Origin: Porpolomopsis calyptriformis
Lineage: Eukaryota > Basidiomycota > Agaricomycetes > Agaricales > Hygrophoraceae
DNA length: 64,000 nt
Reading direction: 5' to 3'
Assembly: GCA_951640195.1 (NCBI GenBank)
Contig: OX621175.1
Span: 806,001-870,000 of the forward strand
Made by a program: the position numbers and the translations under genes. This document shows, piece after piece, positions 9,429 through 20,177 of this stretch (position 1 is the stretch's first letter; the number at the start of each line of letters is the position of its first letter). The notes beneath the pieces were generated by a model. It made no database searches, was not told where the DNA came from, and was given only the letters and a program-made list of their open reading frames with translations.

Positions 9429-12400
9429 TTAAATCGAATCTTCGTAAGTCTTCACAATTTCCTTGGCGTGTCGTAAGACGCTCGATCGTTCTTCCCAAGT
9501 AGCTTCTTCGATTGGATAGCCTTTCCATTTGACCAAATACTTTCGTCGGCGTTGAACTCCAGAGTGTTGAAGAATAGATTCAACTTCGTATTCTTCTTCG
9601 TTCTCGATCAGATCTGGTGGAGGTCGAGATGTATCAGTAATATCAGGGTGGAGTAACTTATCTTCGATGTTTGGTCTCAGGAGTGATACGTGAAAGACTG
9701 GATGGAGTTTCCAAGTTCCGGGGATATCGATAAGATACGCAAGATCCGATACTTGTTTCAGAATCTTGAACGGTCCAGTTCTTCGGTTATCTAGCTTCTT
9801 GGCGGGCCGAGTCGTCTTGATGTTCTTGGTATCTAACCAAACCAATTCTCCGACTTTGAAGGGGGGAGAGAGTTTCCGTTTTCGATCAGCGTATTTCTTC
9901 ATCGATTCTGCAGCGTGTGATAGTGATTCGCTAGCACTCTTCTGAGCACGCGTGAGACGTTCATGGAAGGTGTTTGCTGCGGGAACGTTACTCGGGGATT
10001 CAATTGTGATCGGCAAATGAGGGTGACGGCCATATTCCAAATAGAAGGGTGATTGTGATGTGGAGGAGTGTTGTCGATTATTGTAAGCGAATTCGGCAGA
10101 AGCCAGCCATTCGGACCAATCGTCTTGCATAAAGTTGGTATAGAACCGTAGGTAGACCTCGAGTTCTTGATTCGTTCGCTCGGTCTGACCATCGGTCTCG
10201 GGATGATAAGCAGTGGACAGTCCAGAAATGGTTCCTAAGAGTTTATTGAGGGCTTTAGTGAATTTTGATGCGAACTGAACTCCACGATCGGAAATGATCT
10301 TCTTTGGCCATCCATGATGTTTCCAGATGTGATCACGGAAAAGTCGGGCAGCACCTTCTGATGAGAGATTGGAAGTCGTCGGGATAAAGTGGGCACGTTT
10401 TGTAAAGCGATCGACGACTACCATCACAGCGTCGTATCCAAGCGAGTCAGGTAGCTGAACGATGAGATCGACGGTAATCTCAGTCCATGGTTCGGTAGCG
10501 GGGGGTATAGGTTGTAGGAGTCCTGTCGGTTTCGAAGGATAGTTCTTGTTCTGTTGACAAGCAGGACAGGATCGTACATAATTGATAACGTCTTGAGAGA
10601 CGCCATCCCAAACAAAGTTTCGGAGCACCAGCTCCTTCGTCTTCTCAATGCCAGGGTGTCCAGCATGGGGGTAGGCGTGGGACAGTCGTATTATGTTTGT
10701 GCGCAGAGATACTTCCTCCGGCACCACAATTCGACCTTCAACATCGCGAACCAACCCATCGACTTGGTCCCAAAACAGTGAGGCATCCTCGATTTTCTGT
10801 GAGATCTTGTGCGGTATTGGCAATTTGAAGCGTAATCTTGCGAAAAAGTCCGGTTCTGAAAGTTTGACGATCGAATTGATCCAATGTTCATCTGCGATTA
10901 AAGCCTCATCTTCCACCTCGCCTTTACCCTCGTCGAAATAATCCGGGCGCCTGGATAACCCATCGGCTTTGTTCTTTCTCCCTGGGACGTACTCGATTTT
11001 ATACTCGTATCTCGACAGGATTTCTGACCAACGAGCACGTCGTCCAAACAGTACGCGAGCAGTACTGAAATATTTGAGAGCGAGGCTGTCGGTACGGATT
11101 AGAAGGTCGTGTCGCGATCCTTCCAAAAGATGTCGCCATGCTTTAAGACAGTCTATTATCGCTAAGAGCTCGGCGTCGTGAGTCGGATATTTCTTTTCAG
11201 CGGGAGTCAAAGATCTTGAGTGAAAGCCTACAGGTTTCCATTCGTTTTCGTGCAACTGAGACAGTATACCTCCTAAGGCAAAACCAGAGGCGTCAGTCTC
11301 CAAGCAGTACGGCAGATCTTGGTCCGGTACTTCGAGGACAGGGGCATTCGTGAGGGAGTGTTTTAATTGATCAAAGGCGTGTTGTCATTTGGGAGTCCAT
11401 TCCCATACAGTATCTTTGCGGAGTAATTCGTTAAGTGGTTGGGCGATCTTTGAGAAGTCCTTGATGTATTTTCTCCAGAAATTGGCACTTCCGAGAAAGG
11501 ATTGAAGTTGTTTAACGGTTCGAGGTTCGGGCCACTCAGCTATAGCTTTGACTTTCTTGGGATTGGTTCCAATATGACCTTTCGTTAAGGTCATTCCCAG
11601 ATAGATCACCTCTTCTTTCTCGAATTGACATTTGACAGGTTTGCAGGAGAGCTTGTTCTTCTTCATGACATCAAGGGTTTTGAACGTCCAGTAACGCAAT
11701 TCTTCTAGATCATCTCCGCAGATGAGAACATCATCAATATAGATGAAAACACAACCTGATTTTAACACTTCGGCAAATCGCGTATCGATCATCCGTTGGA
11801 ATGTAGCTGGAGAGTTCCGTAGACCAAAAAACATCACTCTTGGAACATAGAGTCCCTTGACCGTATTGAAAGCGGCTTTCCATTCGTCGCCTTCCTTGAT
11901 TCGAATGTTGTTGAATCCCCATCGGATATCCACAACTGTGAACAGTGCAGCAGATCGTAATTTAGGCTGCTGGACGATTTGATGGAGAAGTGGTAAGGGG
12001 TATCGATCAGGAACGGTAAAGTGGTTCAGGTAACGGTAGTCTTCGATTGGTCTGTATCCAGCGTCTTGTCCTTTCGCGTTGATTTCTTCAGCTTTCTTGC
12101 TCAGGAAGAAGGGAGCGGCTTGAGGTGAGGTTCCTTTGAATATTCGTCCAGTGGCCACATTTTCTTCTAGAAACTTCTCTAGAAAGTCTATCTCTCGAGG
12201 GGACATCGGATAAGTCTTGTCATTCTGAGGTACGAAGTTATCCTTGAGATCAATGACGTGATCAAATTCAGAATGAGGTGGAAGGGAATCGAAGGACTCC
12301 TTGGCGAAGACACTAGCATAGTCTTCCCAATAGACCTCCGGTACAAACTTTCGCATATCTTCCTCCACCGTGCTGGCTCTAGACTCGTCCGATTTTGAAA

Positions 12401-12929
12401 TACTTGCCAGCAAGACCGATTCTACCACAGAGGGCTCTGCTTCGCCGCTACAATACCGACGGGAAATCTCTTTGCCTCCGAGAGCCAGTGTTGAACTCTC
12501 CCAGTCGATATTAGGGTTTTGAGCTCTGAGCCATGGGTAGCCGAGGATTATATCAAACTTGGATCCGAGGTCGGTCACTTCCAAACGGATCCTTTCAGTG
12601 TGTCCACCTGGAGCTTCTATCCAGACATCTGTGTCAAAAACGATCGGGCCTCCTCGGTTCTCTGACCCATCGGCATTCCGTACGGGGATTGGGGTTTCCA
12701 AATCCTGAAGAGTAAACTCGTGACGAGTTGCGAAATTCTCGTCCATAAAATTCCCAGAAGCTCCACTATCAATAAGACACGTGGCGGGGACACGTCGGCC
12801 ACTGTCAGAAGCCTTGATCCAAACGTCCATCGTAAGTCCTGAATCGCCCTTTTCGATAGTACCGAGAGTTCGAAATGAATTGCAAGTAATAGTGGTACAT
12901 CGAGTGGTATGGTCCGCAACGTTGGGCAT
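9429..12929 (-). pseudogene. pol: T2 pol: protease, RT, RNase H, integrase, chromodomain; one TGA
   Basis: Two open blocks in one frame, 11385-12929 and 9429-11303, separated by TGA at 11385-11387 in the RT/RNase H connection. T1 has AGA at the aligned codon, so ancestral CGA is possible but not shown. Protease LIDSGASGNF near 12765; RT YIDD near 11730; RNase H ETDASGFALGG near 11290; integrase finger with CPAC near 10560 and catalytic D,D,E at DLIVQLP (near 10450), SDRGVQF (near 10280) and QTERTNQE (near 10185); chromodomain YLVKWKGY near 9520. The upstream frame is open to the gag stop. Pol makes and integrates the cDNA; with the TGA the element probably needs help in trans. Confidence 0.95.
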
Positions 12930-12943
12930 GTCGTCCGAACCTT

Positions 12944-12953
12944 TTAAAAACCC
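12944..12953 (-). promoter_or_regulatory. T2 gag/pol junction: candidate -1 frameshift site GGGTTTT-TAA
   Basis: Minus-strand heptamer G GGT TTT at 12947-12953 immediately before the gag TAA (12944-12946). Pol is in the -1 frame. Conservation in T1 and T2, whose flanking bases differ, supports function. Confidence 0.6.
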
Positions 12954-14146
12954 TGGACTCTCAAGTCCGCTGCTAACTTCTCCTTCCGATCATTCGACCA
13001 ATTGCGTATACCAATCTTCGCCATGTCCGACGGAGTCTCGCTCGCTGCCAGTGTAGCGGGTGAGTTGACGTTCTCCACGTGGGACTCAGCGGTAACGACA
13101 CGTATGTCTCTGCCTCGTCCTCGTCCTCGTCCTCTGTAGCCTCCTCTGCCTCGAAAGTATCCTCCTCGACGTGAGGAAGAGGTATCGGGTAGATTCTTCG
13201 CATCACCGGCGTTTCGATTTGGGCAGGCGTTCGCGAAGTGGCCAGATTGGCCGCAGGAGTAACAATTCCCATATGGGATCGTACGGGCAGAAGAGGAAGG
13301 TTCTTCCCTCTTGATGGTGGGGGCTGCTGTCGTTGAGCGGGTCGTCGTTGCAGCCACATACGATCCTCGTGCAGGAAAGGGGTTGGAGTATTGGGGTCGG
13401 GACGTGGAGGACTGTTTCTGTGAGGCGAGAATGTCCTTTTGATGTTGGTAACGTGTTGTGGCGTCCTTCCACTCTTGAAGTGTGGCAGGGACGGCGGGGA
13501 GTCGGTAAACGTATTCTATGAACTCGGAATCGAGTCCAGCTTGGTAGAGATCGATGAGGGCGGCGTCGTTGAAACCGGTATCGACCTGTAAAGCGCCGAA
13601 GCGCAGGTTGTAGTCTTCTATCTTCTTCTTTCCTTGGCGGAGGTTCTTGATGTCGTTACGAGCACGGGACTGTCTGTTGATTCCTTCGAACGTCGATCGG
13701 AATCGAACTACGAAGGCGGCCCAGGTAGCTGTCGGGCCGGTCCAATTGACGGTCCTCATGTCGTTGGTCTCTTTCTCCAACCAAGTTTGGGCCATCATGC
13801 CCTTCATGAAGGAAAGGGCAAAGGGGATTTTGTGTTCATCGCGATATGGTTTCCCCATGAAATATAATTCGCAGCTGTTGATAAATTTGTCGACATCTTG
13901 TTGTCGACCAGTAAACTCGTCTGGCTTTGCCATCTTTATCTCGATGGTGGGGGGAGCGGCAGGAGGTTGAGGTCCCGGTGCGGGCTGAACTAGAGCTTGA
14001 GCGGCGAGTTGTTGATGGAGATCCTGGATCTCTGCCGCCTGGTTCGCGTTCGAGGTCTGGAGGTTGGCCATCTCCCTCCGCAAGTCATTCATGACTGCGA
14101 GGATTTCGTTGAGGTTGGGAACAGGGGGGTTAGCGCGAGAACCCAT
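12944..14146 (-). CDS. gag: T2 Gag with CCHC zinc knuckle
   Basis: 400 aa, intact. N-terminal coiled-coil-like segment (EILAVMNDLRREMANLQTSN), Pro-rich linker, capsid domain from IKMAKPDEFTGRQQDVDKF (about 75-245), zinc knuckle CYSCGQSGHFANACP (near residue 295) and a Gly/Arg-rich RGRGGYRGRGRGRGR tail typical of RNA binding. Same architecture as T1 Gag. The frame stays open upstream of the ATG, so the true N-terminus is uncertain. It ends GF-stop at the shift site. Confidence 0.92.
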   Translation of the reverse strand: MGSRANPPVPNLNEILAVMNDLRREMANLQTSNANQAAEIQDLHQQLAAQALVQPAPGPQPPAAPPTIEIKMAKPDEFTGRQQDVDKFINSCELYFMGKPYRDEHKIPFALSFMKGMMAQTWLEKETNDMRTVNWTGPTATWAAFVVRFRSTFEGINRQSRARNDIKNLRQGKKKIEDYNLRFGALQVDTGFNDAALIDLYQAGLDSEFIEYVYRLPAVPATLQEWKDATTRYQHQKDILASQKQSSTSRPQYSNPFPARGSYVAATTTRSTTAAPTIKREEPSSSARTIPYGNCYSCGQSGHFANACPNRNAGDAKNLPDTSSSRRGGYFRGRGGYRGRGRGRGRDIRVVTAESHVENVNSPATLAASETPSDMAKIGIRNWSNDRKEKLAADLRVQGF

Positions 14147-14509
14147 TGGATCTGGTGATGATGAAGGTGAAGATGTTGTTAAAGGTGAAGACGGTCGAGT
14201 CGGTTGTTGATACGGGAAGGGTTGATACCTAACAGTAGGGGGAGTGATGGGACGTTGTGAGTGGGCAGCGGCGAGTAAGCGAGTTGTTTCGCTTCGGGTC
14301 CTTCCTAGAGCGTGTGCGATACTCGGTAATGGAGAAGCTTGACTAGCTTCTTCGTTTGGGTCTGGAAAGATTCGGGTTTGTGAGTAAAGCGATTGGGAAA
14401 GAGGATTATTCTGCTCAGAGGAGTCGTAGAAGTTTTCGTCGTCGTCGTCCAGTGTTAAAGCGAGGGTGGATCAAGTAAGGGGGAGAGAGCAAGAAGGAAG
14501 TCTGATTCT
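14147..14509 (-). other. T2 leader between 5' LTR and gag
   Basis: Open in the gag frame from about 14475 to 14147 with acidic (DDDDENFYD) then Ser/Pro-rich codons but no ATG before 14146. It is either an untranslated leader or an N-terminal extension using a non-ATG start. The LTR-adjacent bases are shared with T1. Confidence 0.5.
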
Positions 14510-14952
14510 TGTTATAAACTGGTTGCCGATGAGATGGTTTTACTTCGGAGAGCTCTGTCCCTAGACAATGATGATATCTCGAGTCCTAGTTATTGGGGTT
14601 GTTAACGAGGAATCAGACTTAAGGTCTGAGTACGACTAACTAGGAGTTTATTTACTGACTACGCTACTGCGGATGAGTCAGTGTAAACACGGGGAATACA
14701 TGAGGAGTGCATGAGGAATACATGCGACGAGTAAAGATAAGTATGATAAGAGACTCGGAGCATGTGAAAAGGTGAAACAGCATGTGAAAGAATGAAACAT
14801 GATCGTCGGAAATGAAATGGGTCTTATCTAGGATATATGAAAAGATAAGGAATCGTGGGGAATCCCTGGGGAATCCCAAGTAGAGATAGGACCTGTCCGA
14901 CTAAGCACTGATGACTAACATAGAGAGGAAATGAAAATTTACGTCCGTGACA
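14510..14952 (-). repeat. T2 5' LTR
   Basis: Collinear with 8037-8479 at a constant offset of 6473 bp. TG...CA ends on the minus strand; right flank CGCAT. Confidence 0.95.
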
Positions 14953-15832
14953 CGCATCCCCTCCGACGCCGACCTCTGCTGGTCCTCCTTCTCTTGTTTT
15001 GCTTGCGGTGGCAAGCATAAGGTCAGAAAGTGTCCGTATGTTCGCTGGCCAATCCAGCATGTTTGTGGCTTGATGGAGGATCCACTTGGTATGTGTCTTG
15101 TTTTGTCTTTGTTAGTCTATGTTTGTTGCTAATAGGCTTTCCTTCTTTTTAGCTTGGGATGACGACGCCCCTCCCCCTACTTCCCAGCTCCCTTTGGAGG
15201 AGCAGGTCAATTGGGGGTCCGACAAGTGGGCTGACTCTCTTCCTTCCGTCAAGAAGGAGGCAGTTGACTGGGCTGCCAGTCCCCCTTTCCGTCCTTGGAC
15301 CCCTGGTCCATTGAGTGTTTTGTCTAGTGGTAATGCTCTCAACTCTCTCGGTCTCTTCGTAGTTGCTGATTTCTTTGCCTTTTTTAGTCGAAGATTTGTC
15401 GTTGTCATTGACTAACGTCAATGTTAAGATTGAGGAGGAAGAAGTTCCTCCCAGTTTGTTGTGGAGTCCCACCAACAATTGGTTGGGTGAGGAAGCGAGA
15501 AAGATAGCGATGGGTTTTGTTGAAGGGAAGGCTGCCGAGTTGCAGGCCTCCGGTGGTGACACCAATGGGGCAATTTACTGGGGTAATAAGTTGGCCGCAT
15601 TAGATGGTCAAGTAGTCTCGAGTTTCGTAGAGTTCTTGAGGGACAGTATGGTGCAAGAGATTGCCAAGACAGACTAGTTTAGATAGTTAGTCGGACATAG
15701 ACTCCCCCTCTTTGTACAAATAGTTTCTGCTGCCAATAAAGACAGCCCCCCTTCCAAAGAGAACAGGCAAAGAAAAGAAAAGAACGAAGAAAAGAGAGGA
15801 ATTTTAAGAGAGTGAATGCCAATTTCATGACA

Positions 15833-16682
15833 ATTCCCGCAAATCAAAGCCTGAGAAGCAAAATGTCAAATGCTCAAATTGTGATAAAAATGGACACACC
15901 AAACCAGATTGTTGGCAAGAAGGCAGCAGTAAAGAAGGGCAAGCCCCAGCTTGGTTCAAACCAAAATGCAAGGACAGACCATCTAACACAACTGCCAACT
16001 CTGCCTCCATCAAAGAGAGGGATGAATACGCCTTCACCTCCTATGAAAATGCAAACCCAAGCCCACCAGGTGACAGAGCCATACTTGACTCAGGTGCCAG
16101 TTGGCACTTTTGCACTGACAAAACTAAGTTCCTAAACTTCCACCAGATAGAACGGTCAGTGACAGCTGCGGATGGACAAACCTTCAAGGCATCTGGAATC
16201 AGAGACATAAAAATACTCCTACCAAATGGTGACTCCCAAACATCTGTCACCCTCCGTGACACACTGTACTCCCCAACTGTGCAGTTCACACTGATATCCA
16301 TTAGCCGACTAGATGAAGCAGGATGTAAACTAAACTTCAAGGAGGGAGTCTGTGAAATCAACTCACCTGGACTGAACCGAAGGATCATAGCATGAATTCC
16401 CAAAGTAGGAGGGCTCTACCAGTTTGGATCCCCAACACCCAATGTATCTAACACAGCCACAATAGCCAAAACACAAATAACTGTCGACCAACTTCATCGA
16501 TGAATGGGACATATATCCCATGGAACCATCCACCATATGGTCAATTCAGGAGCAATAACTAGGATCACCCTAGCATACTCTCCAACCCCTGATTTCTGTG
16601 AAACCTGTGCAAAAACAAAAATCAAATGAACACCCATCCCCAAGAAGCATTCCAAAACCTGAAACGCCAAAATGTATGGTGA
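15833..16682 (+). pseudogene. C1 gag C-terminus, protease and pre-integrase region
   Basis: Continues C1 gag after X-LTR a. Zinc knuckle CSNCDKNGHTKPDC near 15868-15910, protease catalytic DSGASWHFC near 16090-16115, then LYQFGSP and an HHCC region (LHR, stop, MGHIS; CETCAKTK). Stops include TGA near 16393, 16501, 16627 and 16660. One, in the HRWMGH-like box, fits TGG-to-TGA. Confidence 0.85.
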
Positions 16683-16686
16683 CCAG

Positions 16687-17295
16687 TGATACATCTGCTT
16701 CATGTATGAGAACTGAACACAGAACAAGGTGTGAGGATAACTATAAAGAGTCTCAACACAGTCTATGATTGATGATCGTGGAAAGGAAGTCTTTGATCAT
16801 TCATGAATGAGATTGATTAGGGGATCGGAAGAGTCAGAGAATCAAAAGAGGAAGTTGAGAAGAAGTCTTAGAGAGGATCTAGACTTGAGAGTGAGAGAGA
16901 ACCGAATATCTAACTTGTTGGATCACTAGCTACAATATACAGTATATATATCTTCTAGTACAAGGATCCCTTTGAGTGTATATGATAAAAGGGAGCCTCT
17001 CTAATGATCTAAGGGAAATGTAGTGAATGGGAATGAAGAAGTTGAATGAAAAGGGAGAAATAGAAGAGAAATAATGCCTTTGAATAGTGTCTTCCCTTTG
17101 ATATACAAACTTTCATTTGCATTTGGAAAGCTTCGATCATGTTCAGAGTGTTTGATGTTTTTCGAACTTGTTCGGGACATTCGGAAGCTATTGAGAGCGT
17201 TTGGAGAGTTCGTGTTCATATTTGAAGGACTTGATAGGTGTCTAGTATTCATATAGTTGAATATACAGTGGTCAGGGGATGGAGGGGTCGTATCA
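16687..17295. repeat. 609 bp solo-LTR-like insert in C1 integrase
   Basis: The insert begins TGATAC and ends GTATCA. Including flanks, 10 bp are perfectly inverted: CCAGTGATAC (16683-16692) and GTATCACTGG (17290-17299). Removing it restores a continuous copia frame (MYGD... into IHSDVWGP) if the empty site was CCGG. CCAG on the left and CTGG on the right would each be one CpG transition from a 4 bp CCGG duplication. It contains a TATATATA run near 16943. No protein recognised; a 113-codon minus frame at 17001-17342 crosses its edge and is probably chance. Confidence 0.6.
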
Positions 17296-18337
17296 CTGGA
17301 TCCACTCAGATGTGTGGGGACCAGTGCAGGTCGAATCCCCAAATGGCAAATGATACTATGTCTCCTTCACAGATGAAGTGACTGCACTAATGGAAGTAGC
17401 CTTTCTCAGATGAAAAAGTGACATCCTGTCCACCTACCGGAACCTAGTGCGATCTGCCAAAACCCAGAGAGGTGTCACCTTCAAAGAATTCCACTCAGAC
17501 GGCAGTGGGGAATTCACTAGTGATGAATTCAGCCAATTCCTAAAAGACCAGGGAACGAAATGAACCACTTCCATCCATGACACCCTGTAACAATCTGGGA
17601 TAGCTGAACGACTAAACCAAACACTCATTGGAAACACATGAGCCATGCTAAGCAGAGCCAACCTACCTAAATTTCTATAGGTAGAAGCGATCACACATGC
17701 CATCTAGCTAAAGAACAGGTCCCCCACTAGTGCACTCAATGGCAAAATGCCCTTTGAGGTACTGCTGAAGAGAAAACCGGACCTCTCCAGCCTACGTGAA
17801 TTTGGCTCGACTGTATACATCCACATCGAAGCCCCTAAACTAGACGAAAGAGGTGTGGAAGCCCTCTTTGTGGGATATGACCTTGAAAAGAAGGGATACC
17901 GAATCTATTGGCCTATGAAATGATCAGTATCCATAGAATGAAATGTAATATTCCCACCAGATGAAATCTACATCCCCAGGAACACTCAGCCCAAGGGGGA
18001 GTTATGTCCAACCATCCCAAATGTTCCCGCTATCCCAAATGTCCCTGCTGTTGCACCAATACTAGTCCCACCAACAGAGGAGCCAACCAAACCACCAGCA
18101 ACACGACTACCAGATGGACTACCTCCTCCTGAACCCAACACTGGCTGTGGATTCCAAGCCTGACAACCGCCTGGAGACTATCGGAAACTAAATGAAGGAA
18201 CAATATTAGCAGCCACACCTGAAGACTACGATGATGAAGAGTTCATCTACACAGCTGCAGCTGGAAGTACAGATGAACCTCAAACTGTAGCAGAAGCCCT
18301 GAGTGGTCTAAATCAGGAACAATGGAAAGCTGCTATA
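17296..18337 (+). pseudogene. C1 integrase core and RT N-terminus
   Basis: Contains IHSDVWGP, YYVSFTDEVT and FHSDGSGEF, matching the first two acidic catalytic blocks of copia integrase, then SGIAERLNQTL with the Glu. A Pro-rich linker and NQEQWKAAI, the start of the RT domain, follow. At least eight stops; CGA-to-TGA, CAA-to-TAA and TGG-to-TAG explain those whose ancestral residue can be guessed from the family consensus. It is cut at 18337 by X-LTR b and resumes at 20032 with EKEISQLEKLKTWKL. Confidence 0.85.
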
Positions 18338-20031
18338 TGTCATGAAATTGGCATTCACTCTCTTAAAATTCCATTCTTTTCCTCTCTTTTCTGTGTCTGT
18401 TCCTTTTGGGAGGGGGCTGTCTGTATTAGCAGCAGAAACTATTTGTACAAAAGGGGAGTCCATGTTCAATTAGCTATTTAGGCTAGTCCGTCTTGGCAAT
18501 CTCCTGCACCATGCTATCTCTTAAGAACTCCATGAAACTCGAAACCACTTGACTATCTAATGTGGCCAGCTTATTTCCCCAATAGATTGCCCCATTGGTA
18601 TCTCCACCAGAGGCCTGCAACTCAGCAGCCTTCCCCTTGACAAAACTCATTGCAATCTTTCTTGCTTCCTCACCCAACCAATCATTCATGGGACTCCACA
18701 ACAAACTGGGAGGAATTTCTTCCTCCTCAACCTTGACATTGATGTTAGTCAATGATGATGACAAGTCTTCAACTAGGGAATAAGGAGTCAGCAACTATGA
18801 AGAGGGCAAGAGAGTTGAGGGCTTACCACTAGACAAAGAACTTATTGGACCGGGGGTCCAAGGACGAAAGGGGGGACTAGCAGCCAAGTTGACTGCCTCC
18901 TTCTTGACAGAAGGAAGAGAGTCAGCCCACTTATTGGACCCCTAATTAACCTGCTCCTCCAAAGGGAGCTGGAAAGTAGGGGGAGGGGTGTCATCATCCC
19001 AAGCTAAGAAAGGAAAAGCCTATTATCAATAAACATGGACTAACAAAGACAAAACAAAATACTTACCAAGCAGATCCTCCATCAAGCCACAAGCATGCTG
19101 GATTGGCCAGCGAATGAACAGACATTTCTTGACCTTGTGCTTGCCACCGCAAGCGAAGCAGGAGAAAGAAGACCAACAGAGGTCAGTGTTGGAAGGGATA
19201 TGCTGAAGGTAGTAATGAAAGGAATCACAATCAAGAAAGACAGGGGCAGTGTGGTGCACCACCCCAGACTGCTTGAAGAATTGGACGTAGTGGCCTTGGT
19301 GGGAGGGAGTCATGATGATTGATAAGGATTGAACTGAAGCATAGGGATACAACTCCACACCTTTTATATGCCCACGAACAAAGGGAGGACCAAAAGGAGG
19401 TTCCTCAGTCAAAGAAGAGAAACCTGATACGTCAGACAAGAGATAGAAACAATAGCAATCTCATGACCAGAAGAACAATAGGAACCAGTTATAAGACAAT
19501 ACAGCCCAGTGCTGCGGAAGGCTATGCCCAATAGAATTGAATTATCAGAAGCACACAGCCTTCCGCAGCATGACTAGGAACAATGGCCAACCTTAAATTG
19601 GAGGCTGTGAACAATAGAAAATGGGGTGACTGCAGAGGCTGACTCATAATGACTCCTATTTTAGAAATACTATATAAACCCTGAGGGCAAAGTGGATCAT
19701 CACTTTGTCCTCCTGTGAGATTACTTGTAGTAGCATGAATGCAATCAGAATCATCAGACTTCCTTTCCATTAGAATAAGAAAAGAGAAACGAAAACTTGA
19801 AACCACCAAGCCAACTGTTCATGCCTATATTCCCCAAACTCTCAGCAGAGGCACATAACAGATTTAACCCACAACAGAACTTCTTTGTGGAAGTCAAACT
19901 TCACTCTGAAGGAATTATCACCCTTTACAAAGACGTTCCTGTCAGAACCTTTTTCTACATACTCTTGGATTTATTAAGCTCCAAAGCCTGCCTTGTGATT
20001 AATGAAAAGACTTGCAACTACAGTTGTGACA
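18338..20031 (+). repeat. X-LTR copy b: solo LTR, sense orientation plus
   Basis: TGTCATGAAATTGG...GTTGTGACA, 1694 bp. Flanks CTATA (18333-18337) and CCATA (20032-20036) match at four of five positions, as expected for an aged duplication. The split copia RT frame rejoins across it. It is more diverged from a, d and f than they are from one another. Confidence 0.9.
18483..19313 (-). pseudogene. X-LTR antisense gene, copy b, nonsense in exon 2
   Basis: ATG at 19313 and exon 3 at 18483-18772 are recognisable with GT-AG edges. The exon 2 codon equal to Trp in VNWGS reads TAG. Exon 1 has substitutions such as HHTAP and LFIRW. Decayed copy of the gene described at 57330-58165. Confidence 0.75.
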
Positions 20032-20177
20032 CCATAGAGAAGGAAATTAGTCAGCTGGAAAAGCTGAAAACCTGGAAGCTCATCCACCCTCCTCCTGATA
20101 CCAACATTATTGGCTCCAGATTCATATTCCGACACAAGCGAGATGTGTCCAGGAATATTGCAATGTTTCAAGCCTGA
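19821..20177 (+). CDS. Chimeric ORF: X gag N-terminus fused to C1 RT fragment
   Basis: Starts [11 protein letters not shown] inside X-LTR b and passes the LTR end (CNYSCD) in frame into copia RT sequence (EKEISQLEKLKTWKLIHPPP...FRHKRD), stopping at 20175-20177. The fusion is a consequence of insertion phase. The LTR supplies a TATA box upstream near 19670, so a transcript is conceivable, but there is no sign of function. Confidence 0.5.
   Translation: MPIFPKLSAEAHNRFNPQQNFFVEVKLHSEGIITLYKDVPVRTFFYILLDLLSSKACLVINEKTCNYSCDTIEKEISQLEKLKTWKLIHPPPDTNIIGSRFIFRHKRDVSRNIAMFQA

Larger units (their letters stand above)
8037..14952 (-). mobile_element. T2: near-intact Ty3/gypsy element with 443 bp LTRs and ORF3
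   Basis: LTRs 8037-8479 and 14510-14952 have equal length; by eye they differ at one base (8179 A, 14652 T). The target duplication is CGCAT (8032-8036, 14953-14957). On the minus strand the order is LTR, gag, pol, ORF3, LTR. Only one nonsense codon (11385-11387) blocks pol. It inserted into exon 1 of the X-LTR antisense gene, whose sequence is continuous across the empty site. Confidence 0.97.
7921..15677 (+). pseudogene. X-LTR antisense gene, copy a, split by T2
   Basis: Segments: 7921-8036, then T2, then 14958-15088 complete exon 1 (247 nt); intron 15089-15152 (64 bp, GTATGT...TTTTAG); exon 2 15153-15329; intron 15330-15387 (58 bp); exon 3 15388-15677. Apart from the T2 insertion every splice site and frame is intact and the product would match copies d and f with few substitutions, for example NNWLG for NDWLG and VEGK for VKGK. 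So the gene was whole when T2 landed, and T2 is younger than the solo LTR. See copy d for the product description. Confidence 0.85.
7204..15832 (-). repeat. X-LTR copy a: solo LTR (1708 bp without its insert), interrupted by T2
   Basis: Starts TGTCACAACTG and ends CAATTTCATGACA on the plus strand, so the retrotransposon sense is minus. It is flanked by a perfect ATTCC duplication (7199-7203, 15833-15837) inside the C1 gag. T2 is inserted at 8037-14952. With T2 and one CGCAT removed, the copy is collinear with copies d and f. Confidence 0.95.

Noticed and set aside
15119..15415. 98-codon plus frames (also at 57607-57903 and 61618-61914) as separate genes.
   Set aside because: They are exon 2 plus unspliced intron read-through of the antisense gene.
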